Shown here: piece after piece, positions 53,448 through 61,956 of the stretch | Numbering within the stretch: position 1 is the stretch's first letter | How the letters are laid out: the number at the start of each line of letters is the position of its first letter | Assembly: GCA_913062555.1 (NCBI GenBank) | Contig: CAJXVU010000020.1 | Coordinates: 1-62,744 of the forward strand | Source of the DNA: an uncultured Bacteroidota bacterium | GTDB taxonomy: Bacteria > Bacteroidota > Bacteroidia > Flavobacteriales > Flavobacteriaceae | DNA length: 62,744 bases | Reading direction: 5' to 3' | Notes under the pieces: generated by a model | Told to the model about the DNA's origin: nothing | What the model saw: only the letters and a program-made list of their open reading frames with translations | Database searches by the model: none | Made by a program: the position numbers and the translations under genes

Positions 53448-54593
53448 CTATTTTACTCTAGCAATTGCTTCTTCTAAATCTTCAATGGTTGCACATAAAG
53501 AAAATCGGATATATCCTGCTCCTTTAGTTCCAAAAATAGTTCCAGGTGTTATAAAAATATGATTGTTTTTAAGGATTACATCTATATACTCTTCGGCGTC
53601 AATTAAAGGTGGTAGCTTTGCCCAAATAAATAGTCCTGAGGCATTTTTATCGTAAGTACAGTTTAATGCATCGGCTAATTTCCAAACGAGTTCACGACGT
53701 TGTTCATAAACACTATTCAAACTTAAATACCAAAGCTTAGAGCAATGTAATGCTTCAATTGCACCTTTTTGAATCCCGTAGAACATTCCCGAGTCCATAT
53801 TACTCTTCACTTTAAGTATATTACTAATATGCGCACCATCTCCTAACACCATTCCTACTCGCCATCCTGCCATATTAAATGTTTTACTTAAAGAATTAAG
53901 TTCTAAACAAACTTCTTTGGCTCCTTTTACACTTAAAATACTTTTAGGGGCGTCATTTAATATAAAACTGTAAGGGTTATCGTTAATTATTAATATTGAA
54001 TTTCGCTTGGCGAAAGAAACCAACTCTTCAAACATTTTATAAGTCGCATGCGCTCCAGTTGGCATATGTGGATAATTAAGCCACATTAATTTCACCTTGG
54101 TTAAATCTAATTTCTCCAAAGCTAGAAGATCCGGCAACCAATTATTAGCTTCATCTAACTCATAAAATACTGGTTCTGCACCTAACAACTTGGTCACAGA
54201 TTGATAGGTAGGATATCCAGGATTTGGTATAAGCACTTCATCACCTTCATTTAGGTAAGCCATAGAAATATGCATAATACCCTCCTTGCTACCCATCAAT
54301 GGTAGTACCTCAGTCATTGGGCTTAGAGAAACCTGAAAATGTTCACGATAAAAATCTGCCATTGCTTCTCGTAACTCAGGCAGTCCCTGATAACTCTGGT
54401 ACTTATGTGCATTTGAATCTTGAAAACCCTCAGTCAATGCAGTGATAACCTTTTGAGGCGGCTGTAAATCGGGGCTCCCAATGCCTAAATTAATTATGGG
54501 CATGCCCGCTGCTTTAAGGAGGTTAACCTCTCTTAACTTTTTAGAAAAATAATATTCTTCAACAGTATTTAATCTGTGCGCTGCTTCAATCAT
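53448..54593 (-). CDS. class I/II PLP aminotransferase, probably aromatic
   Basis: The 381-residue fold-type I aminotransferase resembles LL-DAP/aspartate aminotransferases (LGIGSPDLQPPQKV, GSKEGIMHISMAYLNEGDEV-LIPNPGYPTY, Schiff-base Lys in LNSLSKTFNMAGWRVG). Its ATG overlaps the pheA stop by 4 nt. Being locked between pheA and tyrA, it most likely converts phenylpyruvate and 4-hydroxyphenylpyruvate to Phe and Tyr (inference from context). A diaminopimelate role cannot be excluded. Confidence 0.88.
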   Translation of the reverse strand: MIEAAHRLNTVEEYYFSKKLREVNLLKAAGMPIINLGIGSPDLQPPQKVITALTEGFQDSNAHKYQSYQGLPELREAMADFYREHFQVSLSPMTEVLPLMGSKEGIMHISMAYLNEGDEVLIPNPGYPTYQSVTKLLGAEPVFYELDEANNWLPDLLALEKLDLTKVKLMWLNYPHMPTGAHATYKMFEELVSFAKRNSILIINDNPYSFILNDAPKSILSVKGAKEVCLELNSLSKTFNMAGWRVGMVLGDGAHISNILKVKSNMDSGMFYGIQKGAIEALHCSKLWYLSLNSVYEQRRELVWKLADALNCTYDKNASGLFIWAKLPPLIDAEEYIDVILKNNHIFITPGTIFGTKGAGYIRFSLCATIEDLEEAIARVK

Positions 54594-55417
54594 AATTTTG
54601 CGTTTTTGTACTCGCCTAAAATTTTAAAATCTTGGGCCATAATCTTCATAATAGAAATAGCCTTTTTATAATCTTCATAGGATTTAAATGTTACGTCTAC
54701 AAAAAACGCATACATCCAAGGAGTCTCAATTTTTGGTAAAGATTGAATTTTAGTAAGGTTCAATTTACAATCACTTATCACATTTAAAATAGATGCTAAA
54801 CTGCCTCGCTTATGATCCACGTCAAATTTTAAAGACGCTTTGTTAATTTCATTTTCTGGAATTTCAGAATTTGTGCGTTTAACAATCACAAATCGCGTTT
54901 CATTATGTTTTATCGTTTGAATACTAGGCGCAAGCACCTCTAATTCAAATATTTCAGCAGCCAAAGCACTCGCAATGGCAGCAATATTTTTTAATTGTCC
55001 TTCATGAATTCGTCGTGCAACCTCAGCGGTATCCTTGTCCTCAATCAATTTAATATTCGGGTATTTTTTAAAAAATTCCTTACACTGCAATAATGCCATT
55101 GGATGCGAATAAACCTCTTTTATATCCTCGATATTTTGACCTGATAGAGCCATCAAATTATGCTGAATGTCTAAGTATTTTTCTCCTACAATATGTAAAT
55201 GATGACTATCAATTAAAGCATAGTTAGGAATAATTGAACCTGCAATAGAATTTTCTATAGCCATAATAGCAGCATCACATTCGGAACTAATTAAACTATC
55301 TACAACCTTATCGAAAGTTAAACATTCTTTGGCAATTATCTGACTATCAAAATATTGTTGAGAAACAATATGATGGAACGATCCTTTTACGCCTTGTATA
55401 GCTACTGATTTAATCAT
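54590..55417 (-). CDS. pheA: prephenate dehydratase with ACT domain
   Basis: The 275-residue protein converts prephenate to phenylpyruvate. Catalytic domain (about 1-180) with VAIQGVKGSFHH, AIENSIAGSI and the TRF motif in NETRFVIVKR. The C-terminal ACT domain (about 195-270; KRGSLASILNVISDCKLNLT) is the Phe-binding site, although its usual ESRP motif reads QSLP. The start is the ATG at 55417. A longer frame beginning at 55444 would start inside a terminator hairpin and is rejected. First gene of the pheA-aminotransferase-tyrA-DAHPS/CM operon, preceded by an attenuator. Confidence 0.95.
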   Translation of the reverse strand: MIKSVAIQGVKGSFHHIVSQQYFDSQIIAKECLTFDKVVDSLISSECDAAIMAIENSIAGSIIPNYALIDSHHLHIVGEKYLDIQHNLMALSGQNIEDIKEVYSHPMALLQCKEFFKKYPNIKLIEDKDTAEVARRIHEGQLKNIAAIASALAAEIFELEVLAPSIQTIKHNETRFVIVKRTNSEIPENEINKASLKFDVDHKRGSLASILNVISDCKLNLTKIQSLPKIETPWMYAFFVDVTFKSYEDYKKAISIMKIMAQDFKILGEYKNAKL

Positions 55418-55421
55418 AGGC

Positions 55422-55452
55422 AAAAAAAAAGTCCCGATTTTCATCGAGACTT
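55422..55452 (-). terminator. attenuator terminator in the pheA leader
   Basis: Minus strand: 10-bp stem AAGTCTCGAT (55443-55452) / ATCGGGACTT (55429-55438) with one U-G pair and a GAAA tetraloop, followed by about nine U. It ends 5 nt before the pheA ATG, so it must be conditional. Its 5' arm GTCTCG (55445-55450) can pair with CGAGAT of the leader peptide codons (55489-55494). Confidence 0.85.
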
Positions 55453-55475
55453 ACATTTTAATTTATATTTATAAA

Positions 55476-55553
55476 TTACACATATAATATCTCGTTTCTT
55501 TTGCTAAAAAAGAAATAAAACCAGTTATGATATGTAAAATTTGTTGTTGTCAT
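55476..55553 (-). CDS. aromatic leader peptide of the pheA operon
   Basis: A 25-residue ORF (ATG ... TAA) lies 24 nt upstream of the attenuator. It contains five Phe, three Tyr and one Trp; residues 11-16 are W-F-Y-F-F-F. Codons 13-20 form a possible pause hairpin TTTCTTTT-ttagc-AAAAGAAA (55508-55515 / 55495-55502). Codons 20-22 hold CGAGAT, which can pair with the terminator 5' arm. A ribosome stalled at the aromatic run would leave CGAGAT free and prevent termination; a ribosome reaching the stop would cover it. This mirrors pheL-type leaders of Proteobacteria. Found by reading, not by similarity. Confidence 0.8.
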   Translation of the reverse strand: MTTTNFTYHNWFYFFFSKRNEILYV

Positions 55554-55570
55554 TATATTATATGATTTGG

Positions 55571-55600
55571 CTAATGTAAATAATATTTTTAAAAATCAAA
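55571..55600 (-). promoter_or_regulatory. probable promoter of the pheA leader
   Basis: Minus strand: TTTG at 55597-55600, 18-nt spacer, TACATTAG (55571-55578), a 7/8 match to TAnnTTTG. It ends 17 nt before the leader-peptide ATG, giving a leader-peptide UTR of about 10 nt. Confidence 0.45.
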
Positions 55601-55680
55601 ATACTAAGTCTCTTTTTTTGAAGTTTTATTTAAAGTTTTAAAGATTTTACAGTAAACAGATATATAAATTATATAATGTT

Positions 55681-55688
55681 TATTTTTG
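55681..55688 (+). promoter_or_regulatory. gldA -7 box (TATTTTTG)
   Basis: Perfect TAnnTTTG, 16 nt before the gldA ATG. No TTG at the expected -33 position. Confidence 0.5.
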
Positions 55689-55704
55689 AGCATACAATTT
55701 TATC

Positions 55705-56601
55705 ATGTCAATTGAAGTACAACAGATTACAAAAATTTACGGCGATCAAAAAGCGTTGAACAAGGTCTCTTTCAAAATTGAAAAACCGGAAATTGTTGGT
55801 TTTTTAGGACCAAACGGTGCTGGAAAGTCTACAATGATGAAAATTTTAACCACTTTTATTGATGCCACCGAAGGATCGGCAACTGTAAATGGGTATGATA
55901 TTGTTTCAAATACACAAAGTGTACAACGCAGTGTTGGGTATTTACCTGAACACAACCCATTGTACCTCGATATGTATGTCAAAGAATATTTAGCATTTAA
56001 TGCTAAAGTATATAAGGTTTCCAAAGCACGTATTGCTGAAGTTATTGAACTCACAGGGCTTTCATCTGAAGCTCATAAAACTATTGGGAAACTCTCTAAA
56101 GGCTATCGCCAACGTGTTGGGCTAGCCAATGCTTTGTTACACGATCCAGATGTCCTCATTCTAGATGAACCTACTACAGGATTAGACCCAAACCAATTGG
56201 TTGATATTAGACATTTAATAAAATCTATAGGTAAGGAAAAGACGGTGTTTCTATCAACACATATTATGCAGGAAGTTGAAGCAATGTGTGACCGTGTTAT
56301 TATTCTTAACAAAGGGAAAATAGTAGCAAATAAAACTTTACAAGAATTAAGAGAAGGTAATGCCCAAACCGTAATTGTTGAATTTGACTATCGGGTTGAA
56401 GATGCCTTTTTGAAGCGACTTCCAAAAGTAAAAGGAGTAGTTAACACTCATGGATTTGTTTACGAAATTACTTTTGATACTTCTAAAGACATGCGAGCTC
56501 ATGTCTTTGATTTTGCTCATGATAATGATCTAAAAATTCTTCAGCTAAATCAAAAAAATGCAAGTTTAGAAAGTTTGTTTAGAGAATTGACGACTGAATG
56601 A
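55705..56601 (+). CDS. gldA: gliding-associated ABC transporter ATPase GldA
   Basis: The 298-residue ABC ATPase has Walker A GPNGAGKST, signature LSKGYRQRVGLANAL, Walker B LILDEPTTGLDPNQL and the H-loop STHIMQEVEAMCDRV. The sequence follows flavobacterial GldA closely (SIEVQQITKIYGDQKALNKV, YLPEHNPLYLDMYVKEYLAF). GldA pairs with the membrane subunits GldF and GldG, which are not next to it here; separate placement is usual in flavobacteria. Single gene, divergent from the pheA operon. Confidence 0.92.
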   Translation: MSIEVQQITKIYGDQKALNKVSFKIEKPEIVGFLGPNGAGKSTMMKILTTFIDATEGSATVNGYDIVSNTQSVQRSVGYLPEHNPLYLDMYVKEYLAFNAKVYKVSKARIAEVIELTGLSSEAHKTIGKLSKGYRQRVGLANALLHDPDVLILDEPTTGLDPNQLVDIRHLIKSIGKEKTVFLSTHIMQEVEAMCDRVIILNKGKIVANKTLQELREGNAQTVIVEFDYRVEDAFLKRLPKVKGVVNTHGFVYEITFDTSKDMRAHVFDFAHDNDLKILQLNQKNASLESLFRELTTE

Positions 56602-56692
56602 CAGGATCATAACAAATGAATTCTCAAAATCAAGCCTAATATTTCGATTAGCTCGTCTATACCTATTTATTCATTAGTGCCATCTCTCCTTA

Positions 56693-57646
56693 TTAAAACA
56701 ACTCAGCAGCGATAGCTTTAATATTATCACTTTTACCCATAGAATAGTAATGCAATACAGGAACACCCGCGTCCAATAATTCTTTAGATTGTTGGATACA
56801 CCACTCCACACCAACTTGTCTGACCTGCTTATTCCCATTACAATTTTCTACAGCAAGAATTAAATCTTCCGGCAGATCTATTTTAAAAACCTGTGGTAAT
56901 AATTGCAAATGGCGTTTGACTGCTATGGGTTTAATTCCTGGAATAATAGGTACAGTAATCCCTGCTTTTTTTGCGGCTTCAACAAACTTAAAATATTTCT
57001 GATTGTCAAAAAACATTTGTGTCACCACGTAATCGGCCCCGGCATCTACCTTTTCTTTGAGACGTCTTAAATCTGTTTGTAAAGAAGGGGCTTCAATATG
57101 CTTTTCAGGATAAGCTGCCACACCTATACAAAAATCGGCTTTGTGATTCGCCTCAATAACCTCATGCAAATACTTCCCTTTATTCAAATTCTGGATTTGA
57201 TCAACTAATTGTGTTGCATAGGTATGCCCTCCTTTTGTAGCTTCAAAATATTTTTGATGACTCATCGTATCACCACGCAAAGCCATTACATTTTCAATCC
57301 CCAAATAGTGACAATCCACCAATAAATATTCTGTTTCTTCCTTGGTAAATCCGCCACATAACACATGCGGCACGGTGTCAACATTATATTTATGTTTTAT
57401 CGCCGCACATATTCCAACGGTCCCTGGTCGCATTCTAGTTATTTTCCGATCTAGAAGCCCTTCTTTTTCAATATATACATACTCTTCCCGAGATGTGGTA
57501 ACATCAATAAATGGCGGATTAAACTCCATTAAAGGATCAATATTATTATATAAATCCTGAATATTATTTCCCTTTTTTGGCGGAATTATTTCGAAAGAAA
57601 ACAATGTATTTCCTTTAGCTTTCTTTATGTGATCTGTTACTTTCAT
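56693..57646 (-). CDS. metF: methylenetetrahydrofolate reductase
   Basis: The 317-residue FAD enzyme reduces 5,10-methylene-THF to 5-methyl-THF, the methyl donor for methionine synthase. Motifs: TLFSFEIIPPKKGNN, PHVLCGGFTKEETEYLLV, NVMALRGDT, GADYVVTQMFFDNQKYFKFV and PIIPGIKPI. It is the last gene of the methionine operon, 4 bp after the small ORF, with no clear terminator after it. Confidence 0.95.
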   Translation of the reverse strand: MKVTDHIKKAKGNTLFSFEIIPPKKGNNIQDLYNNIDPLMEFNPPFIDVTTSREEYVYIEKEGLLDRKITRMRPGTVGICAAIKHKYNVDTVPHVLCGGFTKEETEYLLVDCHYLGIENVMALRGDTMSHQKYFEATKGGHTYATQLVDQIQNLNKGKYLHEVIEANHKADFCIGVAAYPEKHIEAPSLQTDLRRLKEKVDAGADYVVTQMFFDNQKYFKFVEAAKKAGITVPIIPGIKPIAVKRHLQLLPQVFKIDLPEDLILAVENCNGNKQVRQVGVEWCIQQSKELLDAGVPVLHYYSMGKSDNIKAIAAELF

Positions 57647-57650
57647 GTAA

Positions 57651-57893
57651 TTATATCAATTGCTTTTTAATGGTTTCATAAGCTTCTTCATATTCCCAAT
57701 AAATCCATCGTCCATCAATGTAGTCTGTTAAAATATATTTTTCACTCAATGATTTTATTCTGGATATTGCGATTACTTTTTTTGAGAACCCGTCAACATT
57801 TACGTCTTCAGTAATCTCTTTATTATTTATTTCATAGCCATGTGAAATTTTATGGCTCCCTAATGATAACTCTATAAATTTTGTGTTCATCAT
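57651..57893 (-). CDS. small orphan protein in the met operon
   Basis: An 80-residue ORF starting at the double ATG at 57893/57890 (MMNTKFIELSLGSHKISHGY) lies between metH and metF. It is hydrophilic, with no signal peptide and an acidic/aromatic end (YIDGRWIYWEYEEAYETIKK). I do not recognise it. A longer frame to 58088 overlaps metH and reads through a palindrome, so it is rejected. Its position 4 bp before metF suggests co-expression with methionine synthesis; the function is unknown. Confidence 0.55.
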   Translation of the reverse strand: MMNTKFIELSLGSHKISHGYEINNKEITEDVNVDGFSKKVIAISRIKSLSEKYILTDYIDGRWIYWEYEEAYETIKKQLI

Positions 57894-57928
57894 ATTTATT
57901 ATTGATCTTAATCCGTGATTTTTACATA

Positions 57929-57954
57929 CCTCACAGGTTTTAAAACTTGCCAGG
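57929..57954. repeat. 26-bp imperfect palindrome after metH
   Basis: CCT-CAC-AGGTTTTAAAACTT-GCC-AGG pairs at 11 of 13 positions including one G-T. It starts 3 nt after the metH stop. It resembles the CCTGTNAGGTTTTAAAACCT-type palindromes that I recall as dispersed in flavobacterial genomes (not verified). Confidence 0.5.
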
Positions 57955-57957
57955 ATT

Positions 57958-60630
57958 CTAAATGGCAAGATTAGGATGCAGCCATTTCCTTGCTTTATCT
58001 TTAGTGATGCCTTTTCGGGTCGCAAAATCTGAGACCTGGTCATCGGTAATTTTCCCCAGACCAAAATATTTTGCTTCTTGATTTCCATAATAGCATCCAG
58101 AAACCGATGCTGCAGGCCACATGGCTAAACTTTCTGTTAATGATACCCCTATTTGGTTTTCTACATCAAGTAATTCCCAAATAGTTTCTTTTTCCAAATG
58201 ATCTGGACAAGCAGGATATCCTGGTGCTGGCCTAATCCCTTTATAGGTTTCTTTGATTAATTCTACCTTCGATAAATTTTCTAATGAAGCATATCCCCAA
58301 TGTTTGGTTCGTACTTGTTCATGTAAATATTCGGCAAATGCTTCCACAAATCTGTCGGCAATAGCCTGCGCCAAAATAGCACTGTAATCATCTTCTTTTT
58401 CTTTATAAAAAGTAGCCAACTCCTGTGCTCCAAAAATCGACACACAAAAGGCTCCGATATAATCTGTTTTTCCAGTTTCTTTTGGTGCAATGAAATCAGA
58501 TAAAGCGATATTAGGCACACCTTCTCTTTTCTTTAATTGCTGACGCAAGGTTCTAAAAACTGTGATTTCCTTTCCGTTTTTCTGAACAGAAATATCATCA
58601 TCATGAATGGTATTTGCTTCAAACATTCCAAACACAGCTCTTGGTTTCAATAATTGTTTCGCAATGATATCCTGAATCATTGCTTGTGCATCATCATACA
58701 ACTGGGTTGCCTGTTCTCCAACGATCACATCAGTCAATATCTCAGGAAACTTACCGTGTAAATCCCATGAAATAAAGAATGGCTTCCAATCTATGTACGG
58801 CAACAATTCTCTTAAACTTAACTGCTGTAATACCTGAATACCCAGGGCTTTAGGCTTTACAATTTCAGAGGTTTTCCAATCTATTTTGTACTTCTTATCC
58901 CGTGCTTCCTTTAATGATATGTATGATTTTGTTTTACCCCGTTTTAAAAACTTTTCACGAAATTCTTCATAATCCTTATTTAATTGAGTAACATAGTTAT
59001 GCCCTGTTTTTTTATTTAGTAAATCTCCAACAACAGTAACTGCTCTTGAGGCATCATTGACATGAACCACTGCATTTTTATATTCAGGATTTATCTTGAC
59101 TGCTGTATGTGCTTTTGAGGTTGTTGCCCCTCCAATTAATAAGGGTACTTTAAAATTTTGACGTTCCATTTCCTTAGCCAAATACACCATTTCATCTAAT
59201 GAAGGCGTAATTAATCCTGAAAGACCAATTATGTCTACGTTTTCCTTTTTTGCTGTTTCAATAATCTTTTCTGGTGGCACCATAACCCCTAGATCTACAA
59301 TTTCATAATTATTACAACCCAGAACCACACTCACAATATTTTTCCCAATATCATGTACGTCCCCTTTAACAGTTGCCATTAAAATTTTGCCCAATGCCCG
59401 TTGCTTCTCTCCTTTTTCGGCTTCAATAAATGGATTGAGGTAGGCTACAGCTTTTTTCATGACCCGTGCCGATTTCACTACTTGGGGTAAAAACATTTTC
59501 CCCTCACCAAACAAATCACCAACAACATTCATCCCTATCATCAAATGCCCTTCAATAACTTCAATAGGTTTTGAAGCTTGCTGCCTTGCCGTTTCTATGT
59601 CTTCTAGAATATATTTATCAATGCCTTTTACCAAAGCATGAGTAATACGTTCTTGTAACGCATTTTCTCGCCAGGACTCATCTAGCACTTTTTCTTTTTT
59701 GGAGCCTTTTACAGTTTCAGCAAAATCTAATAATCGTTCAGTAGCATCTTCACGCCTATCGAGTATGACATCTTCAACATGATCTAATAAATCTTTTGGA
59801 ATATCATCATAGACTTCTAAAAGTGCCGGGTTTACAATACCCATGTTCATTCCTGCCTGGATGGCATGATATAAAAACACCGAATGCATTGCTTCACGAA
59901 CGCCATCATTTCCTCTAAATGAAAACGACACATTACTCACACCGCCACTAACACTTACATTTGGTAAATTTTGACGTACCCACCGAGTTGCTTCTATAAA
60001 ATCGACGGCATTTTTACGATGTTCATCCATTCCAGTTGCGACTGGGAAAATATTTAAATCAAAAATAATGTCTTCCGAAGGGAATCCTACTTTATCCACT
60101 AAAACGCGATATGAACGCTCTGCAATTTCTAGACGTCGTTCATAATTATCTGCTTGACCATCTTCATCAAAAGCCATAATGATTACTGCAGCTCCATATC
60201 GTTTAATTTGTTTTGCTTGCCAAATAAAATTGTCTTCACCTTCTTTTAATGAAATTGAATTCACCACACATTTGCCTTGAACAACTTGCAACCCTGCATC
60301 GATGATGTCCCATTTAGAACTGTCGATCATTATTGGAACTCTACAAATATCGGGCTCTGCAGCAATGAGGTTTAAAAACCTTACCATTGACTCTTTACCA
60401 TCAATCAAACCATCGTCCATATTAATGTCGATAATTTGCGCACCACCATCTACCTGATGCCTTGCTATTGCCAAGGCCTCATCAAATCTCTCTTCTTTAA
60501 TTAATCGCAAAAATTTTCTTGAACCGGCAACATTAGTACGTTCTCCAACATTTATAAAATTGCTGTTTTCATTCAGGACTAAGGGTTCCAATCCTGACAA
60601 TCGCATGTATTTTTTCTGACTAGTTTTCAT
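57958..60630 (-). CDS. metH: methionine synthase, folate/cobalamin/activation part (split MetH)
   Basis: The 890-residue protein carries the pterin-binding domain (about 10-290; [17 protein letters not shown]) and the B12 domain with ligand His in [20 protein letters not shown]. The C-terminal SAM-dependent reactivation domain has [19 protein letters not shown] and [17 protein letters not shown]. The homocysteine-binding module is encoded by the separate upstream gene (60634-61650), 3 bp away, so the classic MetH is split in two. Together they methylate homocysteine with 5-methyl-THF. Confidence 0.95.
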   Translation of the reverse strand: MKTSQKKYMRLSGLEPLVLNENSNFINVGERTNVAGSRKFLRLIKEERFDEALAIARHQVDGGAQIIDINMDDGLIDGKESMVRFLNLIAAEPDICRVPIMIDSSKWDIIDAGLQVVQGKCVVNSISLKEGEDNFIWQAKQIKRYGAAVIIMAFDEDGQADNYERRLEIAERSYRVLVDKVGFPSEDIIFDLNIFPVATGMDEHRKNAVDFIEATRWVRQNLPNVSVSGGVSNVSFSFRGNDGVREAMHSVFLYHAIQAGMNMGIVNPALLEVYDDIPKDLLDHVEDVILDRREDATERLLDFAETVKGSKKEKVLDESWRENALQERITHALVKGIDKYILEDIETARQQASKPIEVIEGHLMIGMNVVGDLFGEGKMFLPQVVKSARVMKKAVAYLNPFIEAEKGEKQRALGKILMATVKGDVHDIGKNIVSVVLGCNNYEIVDLGVMVPPEKIIETAKKENVDIIGLSGLITPSLDEMVYLAKEMERQNFKVPLLIGGATTSKAHTAVKINPEYKNAVVHVNDASRAVTVVGDLLNKKTGHNYVTQLNKDYEEFREKFLKRGKTKSYISLKEARDKKYKIDWKTSEIVKPKALGIQVLQQLSLRELLPYIDWKPFFISWDLHGKFPEILTDVIVGEQATQLYDDAQAMIQDIIAKQLLKPRAVFGMFEANTIHDDDISVQKNGKEITVFRTLRQQLKKREGVPNIALSDFIAPKETGKTDYIGAFCVSIFGAQELATFYKEKEDDYSAILAQAIADRFVEAFAEYLHEQVRTKHWGYASLENLSKVELIKETYKGIRPAPGYPACPDHLEKETIWELLDVENQIGVSLTESLAMWPAASVSGCYYGNQEAKYFGLGKITDDQVSDFATRKGITKDKARKWLHPNLAI

Positions 60631-60633
60631 TTC

Positions 60634-61650
60634 TTATGATGCTATTGATGTGACAGTACCCACAAATTCTCGAGGTTGATATTTAGTGGCTAAATCTGAA
60701 ATTACTTTGATATGTTTTGGTGTGGTACCACAGCATCCTCCAATAATATTAATTAAATTTCTTTTTAAATAATCTTCTATTTGCGCTCCCATTTCTTCGG
60801 GAGTTTCATCGTATTCACCAAAAGCATTTGGCAATCCTGCATTTGGGTGAGCGGAAATTGCAAAATCTGTTTTTGAGGCGATCGCTTCTAAATGCGGTTG
60901 CAATAAATTGGCGCCTAAAGCACAATTAAAACCAACTGACAATAGGGGGATATGAGATACTGAAATCAAAAAAGCTTCAGCAGTTTGGCCTGATAATGTT
61001 CGACCACTCGCATCTGTAATGGTCCCACTTAACATGATAGGAACATCTATATTGCGCTCGTCTTTAACTTCTTCAATAGCAAACAATGCTGCTTTAGCAT
61101 TTAAGGTATCAAAAACAGTTTCAACTAACAACAAATCGACACCGCCATCAATTAATGCCTCTACTTGTTGTTTATATGCAACACGTAATTGATCAAATGT
61201 AATGGCTCTAAACCCCGGGTCATTAACATCTGGCGACATACTTGCCGTCCGATTTGTAGGTCCAATTGACCCCGCTACATATCGTGGTTTGTGAGGTTCT
61301 TTTGCGGTGAATTCATCAGCTACCTCTTTAGCAATTTTAGCTGATTCATAATTAAGTTCATATACCAAATCTTCCAATTGGTAATCGGCCATAGCTATTG
61401 TGGTACCAGAGAAAGTATTGGTCTCCACAATATCAGCTCCTGCTTCAAAATATTTCGCATGGACTTCTTTAATCGCTTTGGGTTGTGTAATAGACAACAA
61501 ATCGTTGTTTCCTTGTAGTGGAATTGGAAAATCCTTAAATCGTTCGCCTCTAAAATCTTCCTCTGAAAATTTATAGGCTTGCAACATGGTCCCCATTGCG
61601 CCATCGAGTACCAAAATTCGTTTTTGTATGTCTTTCCTAATATCTACCAT
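60634..61650 (-). CDS. homocysteine-binding subunit of split methionine synthase
   Basis: The 338-residue protein is the MetH N-terminal / homocysteine S-methyltransferase module. It has LVLDGAMGTMLQAYKF, NDLLSITQPKAIKEVH, ADIVETNTFSGTTIAM and VGFNCALGANLLQPH, with the first zinc Cys in the last motif. The other two zinc Cys are in IIGGCCGTTPKHI. Three bp separate it from the next gene. It is the first gene behind the SAM riboswitch. Confidence 0.94.
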   Translation of the reverse strand: MVDIRKDIQKRILVLDGAMGTMLQAYKFSEEDFRGERFKDFPIPLQGNNDLLSITQPKAIKEVHAKYFEAGADIVETNTFSGTTIAMADYQLEDLVYELNYESAKIAKEVADEFTAKEPHKPRYVAGSIGPTNRTASMSPDVNDPGFRAITFDQLRVAYKQQVEALIDGGVDLLLVETVFDTLNAKAALFAIEEVKDERNIDVPIMLSGTITDASGRTLSGQTAEAFLISVSHIPLLSVGFNCALGANLLQPHLEAIASKTDFAISAHPNAGLPNAFGEYDETPEEMGAQIEDYLKRNLINIIGGCCGTTPKHIKVISDLATKYQPREFVGTVTSIAS

Positions 61651-61661
61651 AATAATGGGTG

Positions 61662-61681
61662 CTTTTTAAATGTTTAAAAAG
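61662..61681. repeat. AT-rich inverted repeat just before the met operon start
   Basis: CTTTTTAAA (61662-61670) / TTTAAAAAG (61673-61681) lies 11 nt upstream of the first ATG of the operon. It could fold near the ribosome-binding region of the mRNA, and might be part of the riboswitch output. Evidence is positional only. Confidence 0.3.
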
Positions 61682-61771
61682 TTCTATATGCAATACCTAT
61701 TAAATTTCAATAGATATAAGATGTTAGCAAGAAAAAATATGGGAAAGTGTATTTATAAAAAAAACACACTT

Positions 61772-61883
61772 GGTTATCTATCCAAAAATCACATTTGATT
61801 AAGGTAGAATGCAGCACCTACTTTATTACTAAAGGGTTGCTAAGGCGTCATTGAGTCTAATCCCTCGGCCTTTCTTGATAACA
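61772..61883 (-). promoter_or_regulatory. SAM riboswitch (SAM-I / S-box type)
   Basis: On the minus strand the region has the SAM-I core. Stem P1 is GTTATC (61877-61882) with GATAAC (61773-61778). The following AAGAAAGG, GAGGGA, TGACGCC and GCAACCC segments and then GGTGCTGCATTCTACC match the conserved order GAGGGA ... GCAACC ... GGTGC-ATTCC of the class. It lies 123 nt upstream of the split metH / metF operon, which SAM should repress. The 306-bp gap 61651-61956 is explained by this element. The output step is unclear: a weak hairpin AAGTGT/ACACTT (61745-61750 / 61766-61771) follows, without a tight U-run. Confidence 0.9.
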
Positions 61884-61931
61884 TAAAATACATGAATGAA
61901 CTAAGATGCAAATTAACGCATTTATTTTTTT

Positions 61932-61956
61932 AAAACCTCGACTTTTTATAGGTTTT
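61932..61956. terminator. weak terminator after cysM
   Basis: AAAACCT (61932-61938) / AGGTTTT (61950-61956) with an 11-nt loop directly after the cysM stop. The stem is short and the U-run on the minus strand is only four bases, so termination may be partial. Confidence 0.4.

Noticed and set aside
55418..55444. Nine extra codons at the pheA N-terminus
   Set aside because: They lie inside the attenuator terminator and its U-run; the conserved PheA sequence begins at the ATG at 55417.
57651..58088. 145-codon version of the small met-operon ORF
   Set aside because: Its first 44 codons overlap the conserved end of metH in another frame and read through a palindrome; the double ATG at 57890-57893 is a better start.
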